Shown: positions 9,963-19,747 of the stretch, in pieces
Numbering within the stretch: position 1 is the stretch's first letter
Layout: every line of letters starts with the position of its first letter
Program-made: the position numbers and the translations under genes
The notes under the pieces: model-generated
Databases searched by the model: none
Seen by the model: the letters and a program-made list of their open reading frames with translations, nothing else
Told to the model about the DNA's origin: nothing
Source of the DNA: Hyaloraphidium curvatum
Taxonomy: Eukaryota > Monoblepharomycota > Hyaloraphidiomycetes > Hyaloraphidiales > Hyaloraphidiaceae
NCBI GenBank assembly: GCA_025558095.1
Contig: JAIVFI010000026.1
Coordinates: 248,001-312,000, forward strand
DNA length: 64,000 nt
Direction: 5' to 3'

Positions 9963-10940
9963 CTACGTTGTCCCCGCCGCCGAAACGTCCACGAACCCCG
10001 CGAGCGCGTGCTGCTCGCACAGCCTCCCCGGCCCTCCCGGCGCCCCGTGGGTCGGCCGTCCGCCGCAACCCACGGCCTCGCACTTGCGCCGCGCCTTGGC
10101 CACCATCCCCGGCTCCCTGTGTGCCGCGCACCGGCCCCTCTCGGTGGATTTGCCCTCGTGCTGGTACCACCCGTACAGATTGCAGCCCGGGACGGCGCAC
10201 CGGTTCTGCGTGTCCACCTGGCCGGGCAAGCGGTGCTGCCCGCACCTCGTCGGGCGCACGGGGGCGGCCGGGTGCTCGGGGTCCTCGAAGAAGAAGCTCG
10301 CGCGCTTGGTACACCCTTCGGGGTGGCGGCACTCCTTGTCCCTCCGGGCATGGGTAGCGTCGACCTTGCGGGAGCGCGCCGCGCCGGGCGCCACGGCACC
10401 GACGGCCTCGGGCAGGCGGGCCTGGTCGCCCACGTCCAGTTGGCCGTCCGTTTTGTGCTCCCCGCAGAAGCGCGCCGGCGCCCCCACGTGCGCCCCGAAA
10501 ACGGGCATCTCCCTGCACCCCGGCGCCTCGCAGTGCCGCCGCACGATCGGCACCATCCCCGCCCTCCTGTGCCTTTCGCACACGCCCGACCTCCGCGGCT
10601 GCCCGGGGCGGACGTACCACCGCCCGTTCCTGCAACCTCCGGCGGCGCAGAGCTCGAGCATCGAGATCATCCCGGGCAGCTTGTGCAGCCCGCACCGCAC
10701 GCCGGCGCCCGTCGAGCCCTCGTGGTCGAAGGAGGCCTCGGTGGGGCAGCCCGGGGTGCGGCAGGGGTTGGCGACGGCCGACCGGCGGATCCGCACGCGC
10801 GCCGGGGGCGGGGAAGCGGGCGGCGGGGTCGAGGGGCCGGGGTCGGTTGGTGCGCCGGCGGGCTCGGACGGCATCTCGGGGCAGATTGGAGGGAATGGCG
10901 CGATGTTTGTTTGGAGCGTCTCGGAGTCCGCAGCTTGCAT
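9963..10940 (-). CDS. EsV-1-7 cysteine-repeat protein (six repeats)
   Basis: Intronless 325-aa frame. It contains six copies of a C-x4(5)-C-x(~17)-C-x2-H unit: CRTPGC...CGLH, CAAGGC...CERH, CEAPGC...CGEH, CRHPEGC...CGQH, CAVPGC...CAAH and CEAVGC...CEQH, each followed by a short basic or Gly-Met spacer such as PGMVAKARRK. This is the pattern of the EsV-1-7 domain, first named in a brown-algal virus and found in the Ectocarpus IMMEDIATE UPRIGHT protein and scattered across algae, oomycetes and large DNA viruses. The four ligand positions per unit suggest metal binding. The N-terminal 60 residues are Pro-rich and probably disordered. Function unknown; regulatory or DNA/protein binding is a guess. 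Confidence 0.8.
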   Translation of the reverse strand: MQAADSETLQTNIAPFPPICPEMPSEPAGAPTDPGPSTPPPASPPPARVRIRRSAVANPCRTPGCPTEASFDHEGSTGAGVRCGLHKLPGMISMLELCAAGGCRNGRWYVRPGQPRRSGVCERHRRAGMVPIVRRHCEAPGCREMPVFGAHVGAPARFCGEHKTDGQLDVGDQARLPEAVGAVAPGAARSRKVDATHARRDKECRHPEGCTKRASFFFEDPEHPAAPVRPTRCGQHRLPGQVDTQNRCAVPGCNLYGWYQHEGKSTERGRCAAHREPGMVAKARRKCEAVGCGGRPTHGAPGGPGRLCEQHALAGFVDVSAAGTT

Positions 10941-11236
10941 TCCGAGCGAGCTTTACGGCCGCCGGTCCGGCGATGCTGAACAGCAATGATGGATTCCGAG
11001 GGTTGAGCAACTCCTCCAACTCTTCTTTTGCCGCTTGGGCCGGATTTGCAGGGATGGATCGATGTCCGCGGAAGCGGCCACCCTCGGTGGTTTCCTCGCC
11101 ACATCGTGTCGCCCACCGGACCCCACCACCGCTTCCGACGTCCCGCGACCCTTCCGTTCGGGAACGCTCCTTGCGGCGCGTCTCGCGCAGCTCCCGAATC
11201 CGGCCCGCGAAGCGCCGCCCGCCCTCGCCCCCGACA

Positions 11237-11738
11237 ATGGCGGCCCCGAACCCGGCCGACCCCGAAGTGCGGAAGCACGGCGCGGCAATTAGCGAGGTCG
11301 GCCCGAACCGCCGCCCCCACTTTCCGTCTGTGTTTGCCGACGCTTCGACGCAGGTCGTCCCCAAGCTCCGCGCCATGGGCTGCGACGACATCCGCGCCTT
11401 CCGGATCGAGCCGCCCTTCTCGGCCGCGGACCACTCGCACCTCTTCGAAGCGTTCGGGTTCGTCGTCGCCGGCACGTGGACGGTCGAGAAGAAGGACGCC
11501 CCGGACGGGGGATGGAGCAGGGGCGTTGTGGTGGGCTTCCCCGTCCGTCCCCGTCGAACGAGGTTGCTCACACGGGGGCGACGCGCAGCAACCGGGGCAG
11601 TCGTACCACGTACCTTCCATGACGCTGCACAGGGAGACCGCGGGGCCGGAGGGCGTGGTGCTGTGCTCGGGGAAGCGGTGGCCCGAGGGCGTGCTCGGTG
11701 GGTCGCCGCCTCGCGTGGTCGGGGCCGACAAGAGCTGA
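11237..11738 (+). CDS. hypothetical protein
   Basis: Model: join(11237..11530, 11601..11738), 143 aa. Exon 1 reads MAAPNPADPEVRKHG and a well-composed block FRIEPPFSAADHSHLFEAFG ending ...GGWSRGVV. The open frame then turns to Arg-rich shadow, while another frame picks up SYHVPSMTLHRETAGPEG to a TGA at 11736. A 70-nt GT-AG intron with a GCTCAC branch-like motif joins them in phase. Three GTs at 11525, 11528 and 11531 are all in phase, so the exact 5' site is uncertain by two residues. No family, signal peptide or membrane segment recognised. Confidence 0.5.
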
Positions 11739-11975
11739 CGGAAAGTTCCAAAGAAAACATGGCCAAGGGCGTATTGCCGGCGCAGATGCCCCTGCTCTTC
11801 GGTAAAACGGTGGACAGCAGACTCTAGGAGACGGACGTGGCACGGCCGCACGGTACCGGGGACTCGTTTTGGACGGGTCTGCTGAAATCAGTGGTGTCGC
11901 GTTGGTGTGCGCCAGGGAGGTCCGCAGTTTAAGGCCTCTACGTGAAAATGTCTCTTTCGATTCCAGGCCAGCGCC

Positions 11976-12464
11976 TCAAAGCTTCGCCTTGGCAAAGTGG
12001 TTCTTGATCTTGGTCAGCAGCCCCTTGGTCACGTTCGCCATCACCGCGTGCTCCATCTTCTCCCTGTTCTCCGGCTCCGTCTCGAACTCCACGTCCCACG
12101 TCGCGTAGGTCCTGTCCCCGTCGGCGACCTCCCGGAGCCGCATGGTGCCGTGGTAATCGAACGTGCTCCCCGGGAACGCGCCGCGCTTCCGGTCCACCTC
12201 CTCCCACAGAATGTGGTACGTGAGCGTGCGCTCGCGGTCCGAGTGCGCCTCCAGGATCTCCCGCACGAGCTTGCCCGGGCCGGCGGGGATCACCCTGACC
12301 GTCGCGCCGACGCGGTTGTCCGCCCCGCCGTCCTCGATGTAGAACCCCTTGTACCCGAAGAATCCGAGCTGCCCCGTAAAGTCGCGCACGGCGGCCCAGA
12401 CCTGCGAGACGGGCGCGTCGACGACGGTGGACCAGTGCACGCGGCAGCGGACAAGGGAGGGCAT
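11976..12464 (-). CDS. START/polyketide-cyclase-like (SRPBCC) protein
   Basis: Single exon, 162 aa, starting MPSLVRCRVHWSTVVDAPVS. The SRPBCC helix-grip pattern is visible: an opening strand with the 'V-x-A-P-V-x-x-V-W-x-x-V-R-D-F' motif, then VGATVRVIPAG, REILEAHSDRERTLTYHI, central strands MRLREVADGDRTYATWDVEFE, and a closing amphipathic helix (ENREKMEHAVMANVTKGLL). The family binds hydrophobic ligands in a deep pocket (polyketide cyclase/dehydrase and lipid-transport group, PF10604-like). The frame is open far upstream, but that part lacks fold features; the chosen ATG directly precedes the first strand. Ligand unknown. Confidence 0.75.
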   Translation of the reverse strand: MPSLVRCRVHWSTVVDAPVSQVWAAVRDFTGQLGFFGYKGFYIEDGGADNRVGATVRVIPAGPGKLVREILEAHSDRERTLTYHILWEEVDRKRGAFPGSTFDYHGTMRLREVADGDRTYATWDVEFETEPENREKMEHAVMANVTKGLLTKIKNHFAKAKL

Positions 12465-13139
12465 TGCTGGGCGGGGAGGGCGGGATGAAGGGGGCGGTCT
12501 CGAGTGCGAGGACGTCCGTACCGGAACAAATGTTGCCGCGCGAGATGGTAGGAACTTGCTCAGGACCAGGTTGGAGGAAGAAGCGGAGTGTCTCCCGCGA
12601 GCAACCGACCGATCGGCACCGCGCACCGATCGAGCCCTCCTCTCCACTACCCGATTGCAATAACTCGGTGCGATGAGACACTTGCACTCTGAGCACTGCT
12701 TGCGAATGTCGCGAATCGCCGTCACGAGCGCCGCGGCGCGCATCCGGGAAACGAGGCTGCGCACCTGCCCGAGGAAAGCCGACAGCGCCGCGCCATGGAG
12801 GCGTCCCGAGACGTGCCGCAGCATGTACACGTCCACGATCTCTGCATGACCGCAGATGGCCGCGATAGCTCGCCGGAAATGAGCTCCAGCATTGCGGACG
12901 CGACGTCGTCAAAAGGGGTGAAAGGTGAAGGACGCGCTAACTCGCGATATACGGCACACTCCATTCAAGACCAACAGCACGAGAGAGCAGTCGGATTTTG
13001 CGCCACTAGCCCGTTGTAGAGCACGCCGTTTGCGCTCGGTCTAGTCCAATTTGGATTCCTTCCTCGTCTTTGAACGAACGAAATGAATATCGCTGCCACC
13101 GCACACATCGGAGGAAGTACCCGCACTACTCTCGCACCC
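12465..13139. other. intergenic with possible coding relic
   Basis: No confident gene. On the minus strand a frame around 12660-12900 encodes a plausible stretch (GHAEIVDVYMLRHVSG, then DIRKQCSECKCLIAPSYC) that runs into the START-like frame without a stop. It could be a relic or an alternative upstream exon. The remainder is AT-richer and featureless. Confidence 0.3.
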
Positions 13140-16100
13140 TCACCCGTTGATCGCGGCGGAGATCTTGTCTGAGGTATACGGCACGCTGATGTGCCTGAAT
13201 TCCTTGATGCCCTTGTCCGCGAGCGCGCTCTGCACGCACTGTTGCACTGCAGAGGTGACCGCGGGCGCCACGCAAAGCGGCGGCTCGCCGCTGGCCTTGG
13301 ACGAGAGCACGCCGCGGTGGAAGTTGCCCTGGAGCAACGTGACGTTGAACTCGCGGGGTGCGTTGGCCGCGATCGGGATCTTGTACTGGAAAACCAAATC
13401 GAGGTAAGCAGACGGATGGTTTGGAATTGACTCAACAACCCACCTCCCACGTCGTGCCCTTACCCCTGAGCTCCCCCGTGTCCTTGTCCATCCCGGCATC
13501 TTCCTGCAGCATGTATCCGAGGCCCATCGTGAGCGCCCCCTCCACCTGGCCAATATCGATGGCGGTGTTGAGGGACCTCGCGGCGTCGTACTCGACGTCG
13601 AAGCGGAGCAGCGTCGTCTCGCCCGTGAGCACGTCGACCTCGACCTCCGCGCCGCCAGCCACCCAAATGGAGTAGCTCGTTACGCCCCGCACCCCGTTGG
13701 TGTTGCCGACGGCCGAAAGGGGCACGCTCTTCATCTCCGCGGCCTTGATGACGGCCTTCCAGCCCGCCTCGGCCACGTCGGCAGGCGACGCGCTCTGGTC
13801 GCCCTCCTTGGCCGCGGCCGTGGCGCCGTCGATGATCTTGGCGACCTCCTCGGGGCCTCCCAGCGCTGCGATGATCTTGTCGACCAGGATCGTGCACCCG
13901 TCGATGACGGCCATCACCGCGCCTTCGGAGCCCATGCTGCCGCCCGTGAACATGTGGAACGGGATGATGCTCGTGTCGTTCCCGGTCGTGCGGATGCGGG
14001 AGAAAGGCACGTGCACGGTGCTCTTGGCCGACACTTTGGTCGCGATCGCCTGCAGCTGCATGGCGGCGCCCTGCTGGATCTTGGTCACGAGCCCCTGCCC
14101 CATCTCGGTGCCCGTGTAATGTATGACGACAGAGCCGTCGCCGTAGATGTTGACGAGGGCGTCGGACCGCAGCGGGGTGACGAAGTAACGGAAGGGCACG
14201 ACGGCGGCCCCGCGCTTGACCGCCTTGTGCTCCTTGTTGAACGCCTCGGTGGCCGCGATCCTGTCGCGCCATCCCTTGCCGTCCATCAGGTTCCCGTACA
14301 GCTTCGGCAGCGTGAACGCCGGGCCCTCCTCCACGCCCTCGGGAATGCTGATCCCGAGCGGTCCCTCGATCCCAAGCGGCAGCTTGAGCGTCTCGGCCGT
14401 GTACAGGTTCGCGTCCCGGATCTTCTGCGAGTGCACGCCGAGCTCGTGGGCCACGCGGTCGACTGCGACCTCTGTGAACCAGCACCCCTCGATCTCGCCC
14501 GGCCCCCGCATGGTGGTCCGCGAAGAGACGTTGGTGCGGGCCACGCGCACGTCGCAGCGGTAGTTGGCCACATCGTAGCACGTGAAGTGGGTCTTGATGA
14601 GCGTCGGCGCCTGGAAGAACGACAGGTCGAGCTTGTATCCCGCAAGGGCGGTGATCTTGAGGTCCGCGCCGAGGATCTTGCCGGTCTTGCCGTCGAACCA
14701 CACCTTGGCCTTCTCCAGGCACTCCTCCCTCCCTCCCTGCATCATGCTGTCCGTCCCGCGGTCCACCACCAGCTTGACGGGCCGCCGCAGGATCGACGCC
14801 GCGAGCGCGACGGTGACGGCCTGCTCCGTGCCCAGCTTGGCCCCGAAGCTGCCCCCCAGCCTCGTCTGCGTGGCCTGGATGTCCGACTCGGGCCTGTTGA
14901 GCACGTACGCGGCCGTCTTGCCGACCATGGTGATCATCTGGATCTGCGAGTGTATGACGATCTTGCCCGCCTCCTCGTAGGCCAGCGCCGACTGCGGCTC
15001 CAGGTACCAGTGCAGCTGCGTCGCCATCTCGGTCGCGTACTCGACGCTCCTCACGTCCCCGCCCGCCGCCGACAGGGCGTCCACGTCGCCGCGCGCCATG
15101 GCCTTGGCCGCGAACATGCCGAGGTCCGTGGCCTCCTTGGGCGCGGCCTCGACGTCGGGGAAGCCGACAAAGACCTTGGAGCGGTCGTCCGGGGTCCACG
15201 CGACGGCGTTCTTCGCGATCCATTTGGCGATGGCGTTGGCCCGCGCCTGCGTCTCGGCGCACACGAGGCCGATCGGCTCGCCGACCCAGTTGATGCGGCC
15301 GTCCTTGGCCCAGATCGGGACCAGCGGCAGGGGCAGGCCGATGACGGCGGCGCCCTGCGGGATGTCGAGGTTGAACCTTCCGAGCGCGGCGACGGAATCG
15401 TAAGTGAGGAAGGTCACGAAGCCCGGCTGCTTGGAGGCCCGGATCTTGGCGTGGTCGACCTCGAAGCTGCCCTGCGGGATCGGGCTGTTGACGAAGGCCG
15501 CAAACACCGCGCCGGCGGGGGCGGGCACGTCCGTGGTGTACTGCGCGGTGCCGCAGGTGTGGTGGATGCCGTCCGCGCGCGGGATCGCGCGGCCGACGGG
15601 GCCGAACGAGGCCGCGTCGGGGGCCGTGGGCTCGGCGCCGGGGCGCGGCATGTCGGCGGGTCTGACGAAGGAGATGGTGGATTTCGGCACGGGCCTCTGC
15701 GGGCCGATGGCGGCCTTGGCGAGGGCGGCGGCGTCCTTCGCGACGTCGGTGAAGGCCTTGAGGGTGAAGGCTTTCACGAGCGCCGCGCGGTGCGAGTTCT
15801 TGTAGCTGCCTTCGATCTTGACCGCTGCGGCCGCGACCTGGGCCGCCCACTCCGCCGTCGGGTTCCCGAGCGCGCCGTCGGCGTCGGTCGGCGGCGACAC
15901 GGGCTTGCCCTTGACGCCGTCAAAGGTGACGACCTGCGGGGCGTTGCGCCCGGGCACGTCCGTGACGCCGACGTTGCCGAACGCGGCCGTCGCGGACGCG
16001 ATCTTGCCGTCCTCGAGCTCGAAGAAGAAGGACGAGTTGACGATGGCGTGGGCGTTGACGCAGCGGATGGCCGTGCGGTGGTTGATGAGCCGGTGCGAGC

Positions 16101-17462
16101 CCTTGCCAACCTCGAACGAGACCGAGGTGAGGACATTGTACTCGAGGGGCGCTGTCGGCGAGGCGACGTAGGTCGACAGTGGCTCGGACTTCTCGGCCGC
16201 CTTCCCGTCGGTGCCGATGTGGGTGAAGTGGGCGACGGCGCCCAGCGCGACGAGGGGGGTGACGGTGTCGCTGCACGCCGAGCAATGAGCCCTTGCGAAC
16301 AAGCGCCGGGAACGATCTTCTGGCATACCTGGCGAACCCATTCTCCTTGGCCATGGTGATGTTGCCAGCAATGCTGGCCACGTGGCGCACCTGCTCGTTG
16401 GCGACCTTGTTGAGCGTGCGCGCGAGCGCGCTGAGCACCTGGCGCTGGCTCTTTTCGGCCTCGTCTGCGCTGCCCTCGGCTGGCGCGGCGTCGTGCAGCT
16501 TCTTGATGAGCTCCGAGATGCTGAGCGTGGGCCCGAAGGAGACCTTGAGGCCGCCATCTTCCTTGGACGCGCTGAACGTCTTGAAGTCAGGGATCCCGCT
16601 GATGTCTGCGACCGCCAGGGCGGTGGGCAGGTCGTCCTTGTAGACCCCTGCCGAGGTCTGCGAGCACACCACGCGCACGAAGTCCTGCGCCCGGCCCGCC
16701 GACTTGGCCAGCAGCTCAAACAGCTGCGCCGGGGTCGACACGCGGTGGTACGTGAGCGTGGACGACTTGAAGGTGGCCCCGGCGTCCGCCGGGGCGTCGC
16801 CGCGGAACTCGGCGGGGAAGGCCTTCTCGACGACCGACTGCACGTAGGCGCCCAGCGGCACGGGGTTCTCGAGCACCTTGTCTTCGGCGCCGTCGCAGAT
16901 GGCGATCGCGTCGCGCACGTCCGAGTCAGAGGCGAACGAGAGCGCGGATCTACGAAATCGCGTCAGATGACACACAATCAGGGGCCCGCGAGGCAACCCA
17001 CGCGACGATGGGGCGGTATCCCGTGCAGCGGCACAGGTTCCCGTCCAGCCTGTCCTCGATGTCGGCCATCTTGGCCCCGGGGTCCTCGAGGAACACGCCC
17101 GACACCTGAACGGTCCACCCGGGCGTGCAGAAGCCGCACTGCGACGCGTTGAGGTCGGCCATCCGGCGCTGCAGCGGCGACGGCTCGCGCGGGGAGCCGA
17201 GGCCCTCGACGGTGACGACCGAACAGCGGTGCAGCGTGGCGACCTTGCGGAGGCACGCGTTGGCGGTGACGCTCACGACGCGGCCGCCGTCGGCGTCCCA
17301 TCTGCTGAGCAGCACGGTGCACGCGCCGCAGCCGCCCTCGCCGCAGCCGACCTTCGTGCCGGTCAGCCCGGCCGTCTCGCGGAGGAACGCCGAGAGCGAC
17401 ACGGACGGGTCGGCGGAGGGCAGCTTGACCACCTTGCCGTTGACAGCGAACACGAGCGCCAT
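13140..17462 (-). CDS. molybdo-flavoenzyme, xanthine dehydrogenase/aldehyde oxidase family (aldehyde-oxidase-like)
   Basis: Model: complement(join(13140..13385, 13444..16270, 16329..16949, 17002..17462)), 1384 aa, full length for the family. Introns are 58, 58 and 52 nt. Domains in order: plant-type [2Fe-2S] with Cys40/45/48 (GCGEGGCGAC); second [2Fe-2S] with QCGFC and GNLCRCTGYRPI; FAD domain with the VVCSQTSAGVYKDD loop; Moco domains with GGSFGAK, MRGPGE, GTEMGQG and the catalytic Glu1337 in ASGEPPL. Bovine XDH has Glu after GGGFGGK; here that position is Leu (GAKLGTE), and the FAD loop resembles plant aldehyde oxidases, so aldehyde oxidation seems more likely than purine oxidation. Cytosolic or peroxisomal; no clear PTS1 (ends AAING). 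Confidence 0.9.
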
Positions 17463-17932
17463 TTCAGCGGGCCGCGGTGGGCGGCGCCGGGGTGGCGCGG
17501 AGAGACGGGAGAGGTGGCAAGGAGGCCGGCGACGGCGGTGTTGGAGGGTGGCGAGGAGGGGAGACAAAGGAGTTTGGAAGATTCGGTGGAAGGGACGGGC
17601 GGCTTACGTCACAAGCTGGGTTTGGATTCTCCCGCGGCGACGATCCTTCGGTAAATCATGCTCATCAGGAGGCCTCTGCCTTTGCTGACCTCTCTTAAAC
17701 GCGATGGCCGCTGCCGAAGAGCGTGGTTGGGTCCCTCGTCGCACGCCATACGCTCGAACCAGACAGAGATCTTGCCGGTCCGGGACCTGGCACCGCGACC
17801 GATCGCCCGACGTCCGATGAGATAATGAATGGATGATGACAAGACAGAGTATGAGTTACATAAGAATGTGTCAGCTGCACGCAAGCCCCGCGCGCGATGT
17901 GCTGCACAATCCCGCAACGCAAAGCCTCCGCA
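17463..17932. other. intergenic between oxidase start and U1 end
   Basis: Includes the presumed promoter of the molybdo-flavoenzyme and the 3' region of the first ubiquitin-like gene. No gene-like frame recognised. Confidence 0.4.
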
Positions 17933-19431
17933 TCAACCGCGCCTGGCCCGCTTCGGGCGCGAAGCAGATCCTCCAGCTCCCCTACCGACGGCATCCGCTT
18001 CTTCCGCCTTGTCCTGGACGCGCTTGCTCCTCCTAGGTCCTGCCGCGCCGTCCTCCTCGCCGGCGCCTTCCCCGAGATCGGCCAGCGCCGCCTCGGCCTC
18101 GGCGAGCATCCTGAGCGCCTCCTCGCGCTTCCTGAGCGCGGCGGCCCGAGCCGTTCCTCCCAACATGGCGACGCGGGCCTTCTCCAGGAGGAGCGAGACG
18201 GGGTCGGCCTCGCTGAGCTCAAAGGAGTGCTTGGTGCCGCCGCAGAAGACCTCCAGGATCCCGTGGTGAGGCACCCCGGCGGGCTCGTATCCGCGCATGC
18301 CCGAGGATTCGTGCATCATACCCCCGCGGAGTCGCAGGATGAGGTGCAAGACGCAACTTTGCTGAATGCTGTAGTCTCCAATCGTAACGCCGTCTTCCAG
18401 CTGCTGCCCGTCGAATACGAGGCGCTGCTGGTCAGGCGGAATGCCCTCTTTCTCTTGGATCTTTGTCTGAGCGGGAAGGAAGCTAGTCGGCTCCCCATGA
18501 ACACAAAATGCTGATATGGCGAACACACCTTCAGGTCTTTGATCGTGTCCATGGACTCGACTTTCAAGAGGATGATTTTGCCCGTCAGTGTTTTGACCAA
18601 GATCTCCATGCTCTTGCTCGCAAGGGTCTCGGTCGTGCCGCGGGACTGCGGCCGGAGCACAAGGCGCAAAGTCGAGTTCTGCTGAACGTTGTAGTCGGCG
18701 AGCGTGCGTTGGTCCTCGAGCTGCTTGCCCCCGAAGCACAGGAGCTGCTGATCGGGCATAATGCCCTCTTCGTCCTGGATGAGGCTCTGGTGGAAGGTGA
18801 GTCGTCATCGGTTGGGAATGAAGTTGGCCATACCTTGACCCGTCCAATCGTATCGCTGGTCCAGGGGCGGATCTTCACCACCTTGCCGTTAAGGCTCCTG
18901 ACGAGGAGATTGATTTGCTGCGGGCTAGTACGGACACCCTGCGGGGGCTCGTGATGCAAAATCTCCTCAAGCTCAATCTCCAGAGGGGAGTCCATCGCGG
19001 CGGCAACGTCGAGGAAGTCCTGGGACACGTCCGAGACGAAAAGCCGATGCGCTTTGGCAGTCAGGCTTCGCACAATGTGCGTAGCTCCTTTGCCGTCCTC
19101 GACGACCTTGAGGGAGCGGAACTCAATTCAGATCCCGCCAGAGCAAGGCCTCCGAGCGACCCACCTCCAGCTTCCCGCCGCAGCGGTCCGGGTACAGTAT
19201 CTCCCCATCCCGAGCCTTCAGGTACGTCCCAAGCGGCTTGCCCGGGTCGAGCAGCAGGAATTTGGTGTAGATCCTAAGTGGTTGCCGGCCGCAGACGGCG
19301 ACCTCGGGGTGCGCCTTGCGGAAGGCCTCGACGGCCGATGCCGCCACATCCTCGACCGCGGCCGGGCGGCGGACATCCGTGGTCACGGGCTTGCGCCGCC
19401 CGCAGCGGACCACGAGCTTCGCGGCTCCCAT
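17933..19431 (-). CDS. tandem ubiquitin-like family protein U1 (two Ubl folds)
   Basis: Model: complement(join(17933..18466, 18529..18786, 18834..19106, 19165..19431)), 443 aa; introns 58, 47 and 62 nt. Order: N-terminal domain (KLVVRCG...[15 protein letters not shown]); DFLD helix region; first Ubl ([15 protein letters not shown]...[24 protein letters not shown], ending LVLRPQSRG without diglycine); second, near-canonical Ubl ([19 protein letters not shown]...[19 protein letters not shown], ending LRLRGG); then [15 protein letters not shown], a Lys/Glu-rich helix ([18 protein letters not shown]) and a basic tail RPKRARRG resembling a nuclear signal. Introns fall before the 'IQ-x-x-EGI' strand in both Ubl folds. 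Paralogous to U2 and U3. Role unknown; a ubiquitin-like modifier precursor or a UBL-domain scaffold. Confidence 0.8.
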
Positions 19432-19747
19432 CGTGGGCAGAGAGCTCGGTTCTGACTGCTGTCTCAACTGGGACGATGGGCCCTTCTCAGCAGGCCGAGC
19501 TCCTGATGGCAAATCAATCGCGATTGAAACCAGCAATCCATCAAAATGAATCAGTCAACGTGATGAAGCTACATGAGAAGATCATCTGAACTTGAGAAAG
19601 AAGTAAGACCGAGTTGTACCGAGCCGAAGTCCGTGCCGATCGACCACCGCGTCCGAGCCCTCCCAAAGTCCTACCATCATCCGCGCCTGGCCCGCTTCTT
19701 TCGCGACGAGGATCCTCCAGCTTCGCGGCCGCCCGCCTCGGCCTTCT

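Noticed and set aside
13460-16359. Long alternative frames on both strands over the molybdo-flavoenzyme, each of about 800 codons
   Set aside because: Arg/Gly/Asp-biased translations without motifs; the sense frame has complete family motifs, so these are GC-rich shadows.
19122-19164. 43-nt intron ending at TTGAG in U1
   Set aside because: All three paralogs have an acceptor [TC]TCAAG a few bases downstream that gives aligned exons and a normal 58-nt intron.
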